This document shows positions 13,342 through 14,845 of a stretch of DNA of 14,845 bases, piece by piece. Origin of the DNA: CAG-791 sp963658695 (GTDB lineage Bacteria > Bacillota > Clostridia > Lachnospirales > Lachnospiraceae); contig CAVKRN010000060.1 in NCBI GenBank assembly GCA_963658695.1, positions 1-14,845 of the forward strand, written 5' to 3'. The position numbers were made by a program, and so were the translations under genes. Numbering within the stretch: position 1 is the stretch's first letter; each line of letters starts with the position of its first letter. The notes under the pieces are model-generated. The model ran no database searches. It was not told where the DNA came from and saw nothing but the letters and a program-made list of their open reading frames with translations.

Positions 13342-14845
13342 ATGGCACAGCACAATGCAGCATTTGAAAAAGCAGGGGCCATCCTGGATAAAATACGTGC
13401 TGCCGCCCGGAAATCGGCATTTCTTCGAAGTCTTCGTCTGCGCATCTTTTTAATCATATTTGTCCTTGGCGTAGTGCCGTGCGTGATCATGCGCGGCTCC
13501 GTTTTATCTAACTATGAAACCAGAGTCATCAATCTTAGAACCAGCGAGGTGCAGACGCAGCTGCGCATTCTGGCCAATCACCTTCTGACATACAATTATC
13601 TTCAGGATTCGTCGTCTCAGGTTGTGGATGCGGAGCTGACACAGTTTGCGTCCTTTTACGACGGCAGAGTTCTGGTGATCAACGAAAATCTCAAGGTCGT
13701 CAAGGATACCTTTGATATGGCAACCGGCAAAACGGTGGTTTCCCAGGACGTGGTTCGCTGTCTGCAAAGCGGGAGCCGGGAAGTGACCACGCGATACGTC
13801 AAAGAAGACGGATACCTCGAGGTGATTATGCCGGTCAGCGAGACGAAATCGCTGGAAAATCAGGACTATTCCGGCAGCGCATCTCAGGAGGAAGCGGTAT
13901 GGGGCGTCCTTTTGGTCAGCGTCTCGACAGAGTCCATTGCCGCAACACTGGCGGTCCTTGCACGGCGCGCCAATTTACTGCTGCTTATTATGGGCGTGGT
14001 GGTATTTTCCCTGGCGGTTCTGGCGGCGGCCTTTCTGGTGCGGCCTCTGGAAAAGCTGACCAGAGCGTTTGGGGAGGTACAGGCAGGGTATACCTCCTCC
14101 AGTGTGCAGGTGAACGATTATATCGAAACGGAGAATATAGTGACGGCCTTTAACGATGTCATCGGCCGCATGCGCGCACTGGATGAATCCAGACAGGAGT
14201 TTGTCTCCAATGTATCCCACGAGCTGAAAACGCCCATGACCAGTATGAAGGTCCTGGCAGATTCTCTTTTGCAGCTGGGCGATGCCGCTACACCGGAAAT
14301 GCTCCGGGAGTTTCTTGGGGATATCAACGGGGAACTGGACCGGGAAAACCAGATGATCGCAGAGCTTCTCGCCCTTACCAGGATGGACCAACGAGAGGTT
14401 TCAATGCGGGTTGCGCAGGTGGATATTGCAGCGCTGGCAGAGGCGGTACTCAAGCGGATTCGTCCCCTTGCAAGGCAAAAGGACGTGGAGCTGGTCCTAG
14501 TCAGCGAACGGGCTGTCTGCGCCGAAGTGGACGAAGCCAAAATGACGCAGATTCTCAGCAATCTGGTGGAAAACGCAGTGAAATACAACCGCACGCACGG
14601 AATGGTCACGGTGACACTGGATGCGGACAACAAGCAGTTTTGGGTAAAGGTAGAGGATACCGGCATCGGCATTCCCGAAGAGGCAAGAGACCGGGTCTTC
14701 GAGCGGTTTTACCGGGTGGATTCTTCAAGATCCCGGGAAATCGGAGGGACTGGCCTTGGCCTTTCCATTGTAAAAAGTGCGGTGCTCCTCCACCGGGGGA
14801 CCATATCGGTAGCACCCGGGGAGAAGGAAGGATCTGTGTTTACGG
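13342..14845 (+). CDS. Sensor histidine kinase, partial at window end
   Basis: The frame is open for 501 codons and runs off the window, so the C-terminus is missing. It starts at ATG 13342, immediately after the regulator's TAA. Domains in order: a transmembrane segment about 30-50; an extracytoplasmic sensor region about 51-210; a second transmembrane segment about 212-234; a HAMP-like linker to about 285; the dimerisation helix with phospho-acceptor His293 in SNVSHELKTPMTS; and the ATPase domain with the N box (Asn411 in NLVENAVKYN), G1 box DTGIGI (439-444), an F box around ERFYRVD, and G2 box GGTGLGLS (468-475). All catalytic motifs are present. The sensor domain was not recognised, so the signal is unknown. 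Confidence 0.95.
   Translation, partial: MAQHNAAFEKAGAILDKIRAAARKSAFLRSLRLRIFLIIFVLGVVPCVIMRGSVLSNYETRVINLRTSEVQTQLRILANHLLTYNYLQDSSSQVVDAELTQFASFYDGRVLVINENLKVVKDTFDMATGKTVVSQDVVRCLQSGSREVTTRYVKEDGYLEVIMPVSETKSLENQDYSGSASQEEAVWGVLLVSVSTESIAATLAVLARRANLLLLIMGVVVFSLAVLAAAFLVRPLEKLTRAFGEVQAGYTSSSVQVNDYIETENIVTAFNDVIGRMRALDESRQEFVSNVSHELKTPMTSMKVLADSLLQLGDAATPEMLREFLGDINGELDRENQMIAELLALTRMDQREVSMRVAQVDIAALAEAVLKRIRPLARQKDVELVLVSERAVCAEVDEAKMTQILSNLVENAVKYNRTHGMVTVTLDADNKQFWVKVEDTGIGIPEEARDRVFERFYRVDSSRSREIGGTGLGLSIVKSAVLLHRGTISVAPGEKEGSVFT

Overview
The window reads as a chromosomal segment of a mid-to-high GC member of the Clostridia, most likely a gut-type Lachnospiraceae. The reasons are the gene families (a DUF5721-like protein, PyrB next to a zinc-site PyrI, a lipoprotein-type ComEA), strong AGGAGG-like ribosome sites, and AT-rich promoters between GC-rich genes. 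That placement is inference. A run of ten Ns, with a duplicated gene part beside it in a different codon style, suggests a scaffolded draft, probably a metagenome assembly.

Layout. 1-640: a DUF5721-like gene. 818-2670: pyrB, pyrI and a small DUF1294 membrane protein, the aspartate transcarbamoylase unit of pyrimidine synthesis. A strong two-way terminator at 2783-2825 separates this from argG, which is on the minus strand (2857-4107). argG is divergent from a plus-strand arginine cluster, argC - GNAT acetyltransferase - argJ - argB - argD (4378-9850). The 270-bp region between argG and argC carries TATGCA/TGCATA half-sites that could be ArgR operators. An orphan solute-binding protein follows argD (9880-11247).

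11248-11836 is a 589-bp stretch without a gene but rich in structure. It holds two 102-bp tandem repeats, each with a strong hairpin, then a 242-bp imperfect palindrome, an intrinsic terminator and an extended -10 promoter. After it come a ComEA-like helix-hairpin-helix lipoprotein (11837-12628), an OmpR-family response regulator (12640-13341) and a membrane sensor histidine kinase that runs off the window end (13342-14845).

How the genes work together. ArgJ, ArgB, ArgC and ArgD make ornithine from glutamate through acetylated intermediates, and ArgG acts later, on citrulline. argF, argH and carAB are not in the window. PyrB and PyrI use the same carbamoyl phosphate pool that ArgF would use. 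The regulator and kinase form a two-component pair, probably co-transcribed with comEA.

I found no phage, CRISPR, transposase, tRNA or rRNA, and no clearly new multi-gene system. The items most worth checking are the chimeric argB and the structured non-coding region at 11255-11780.
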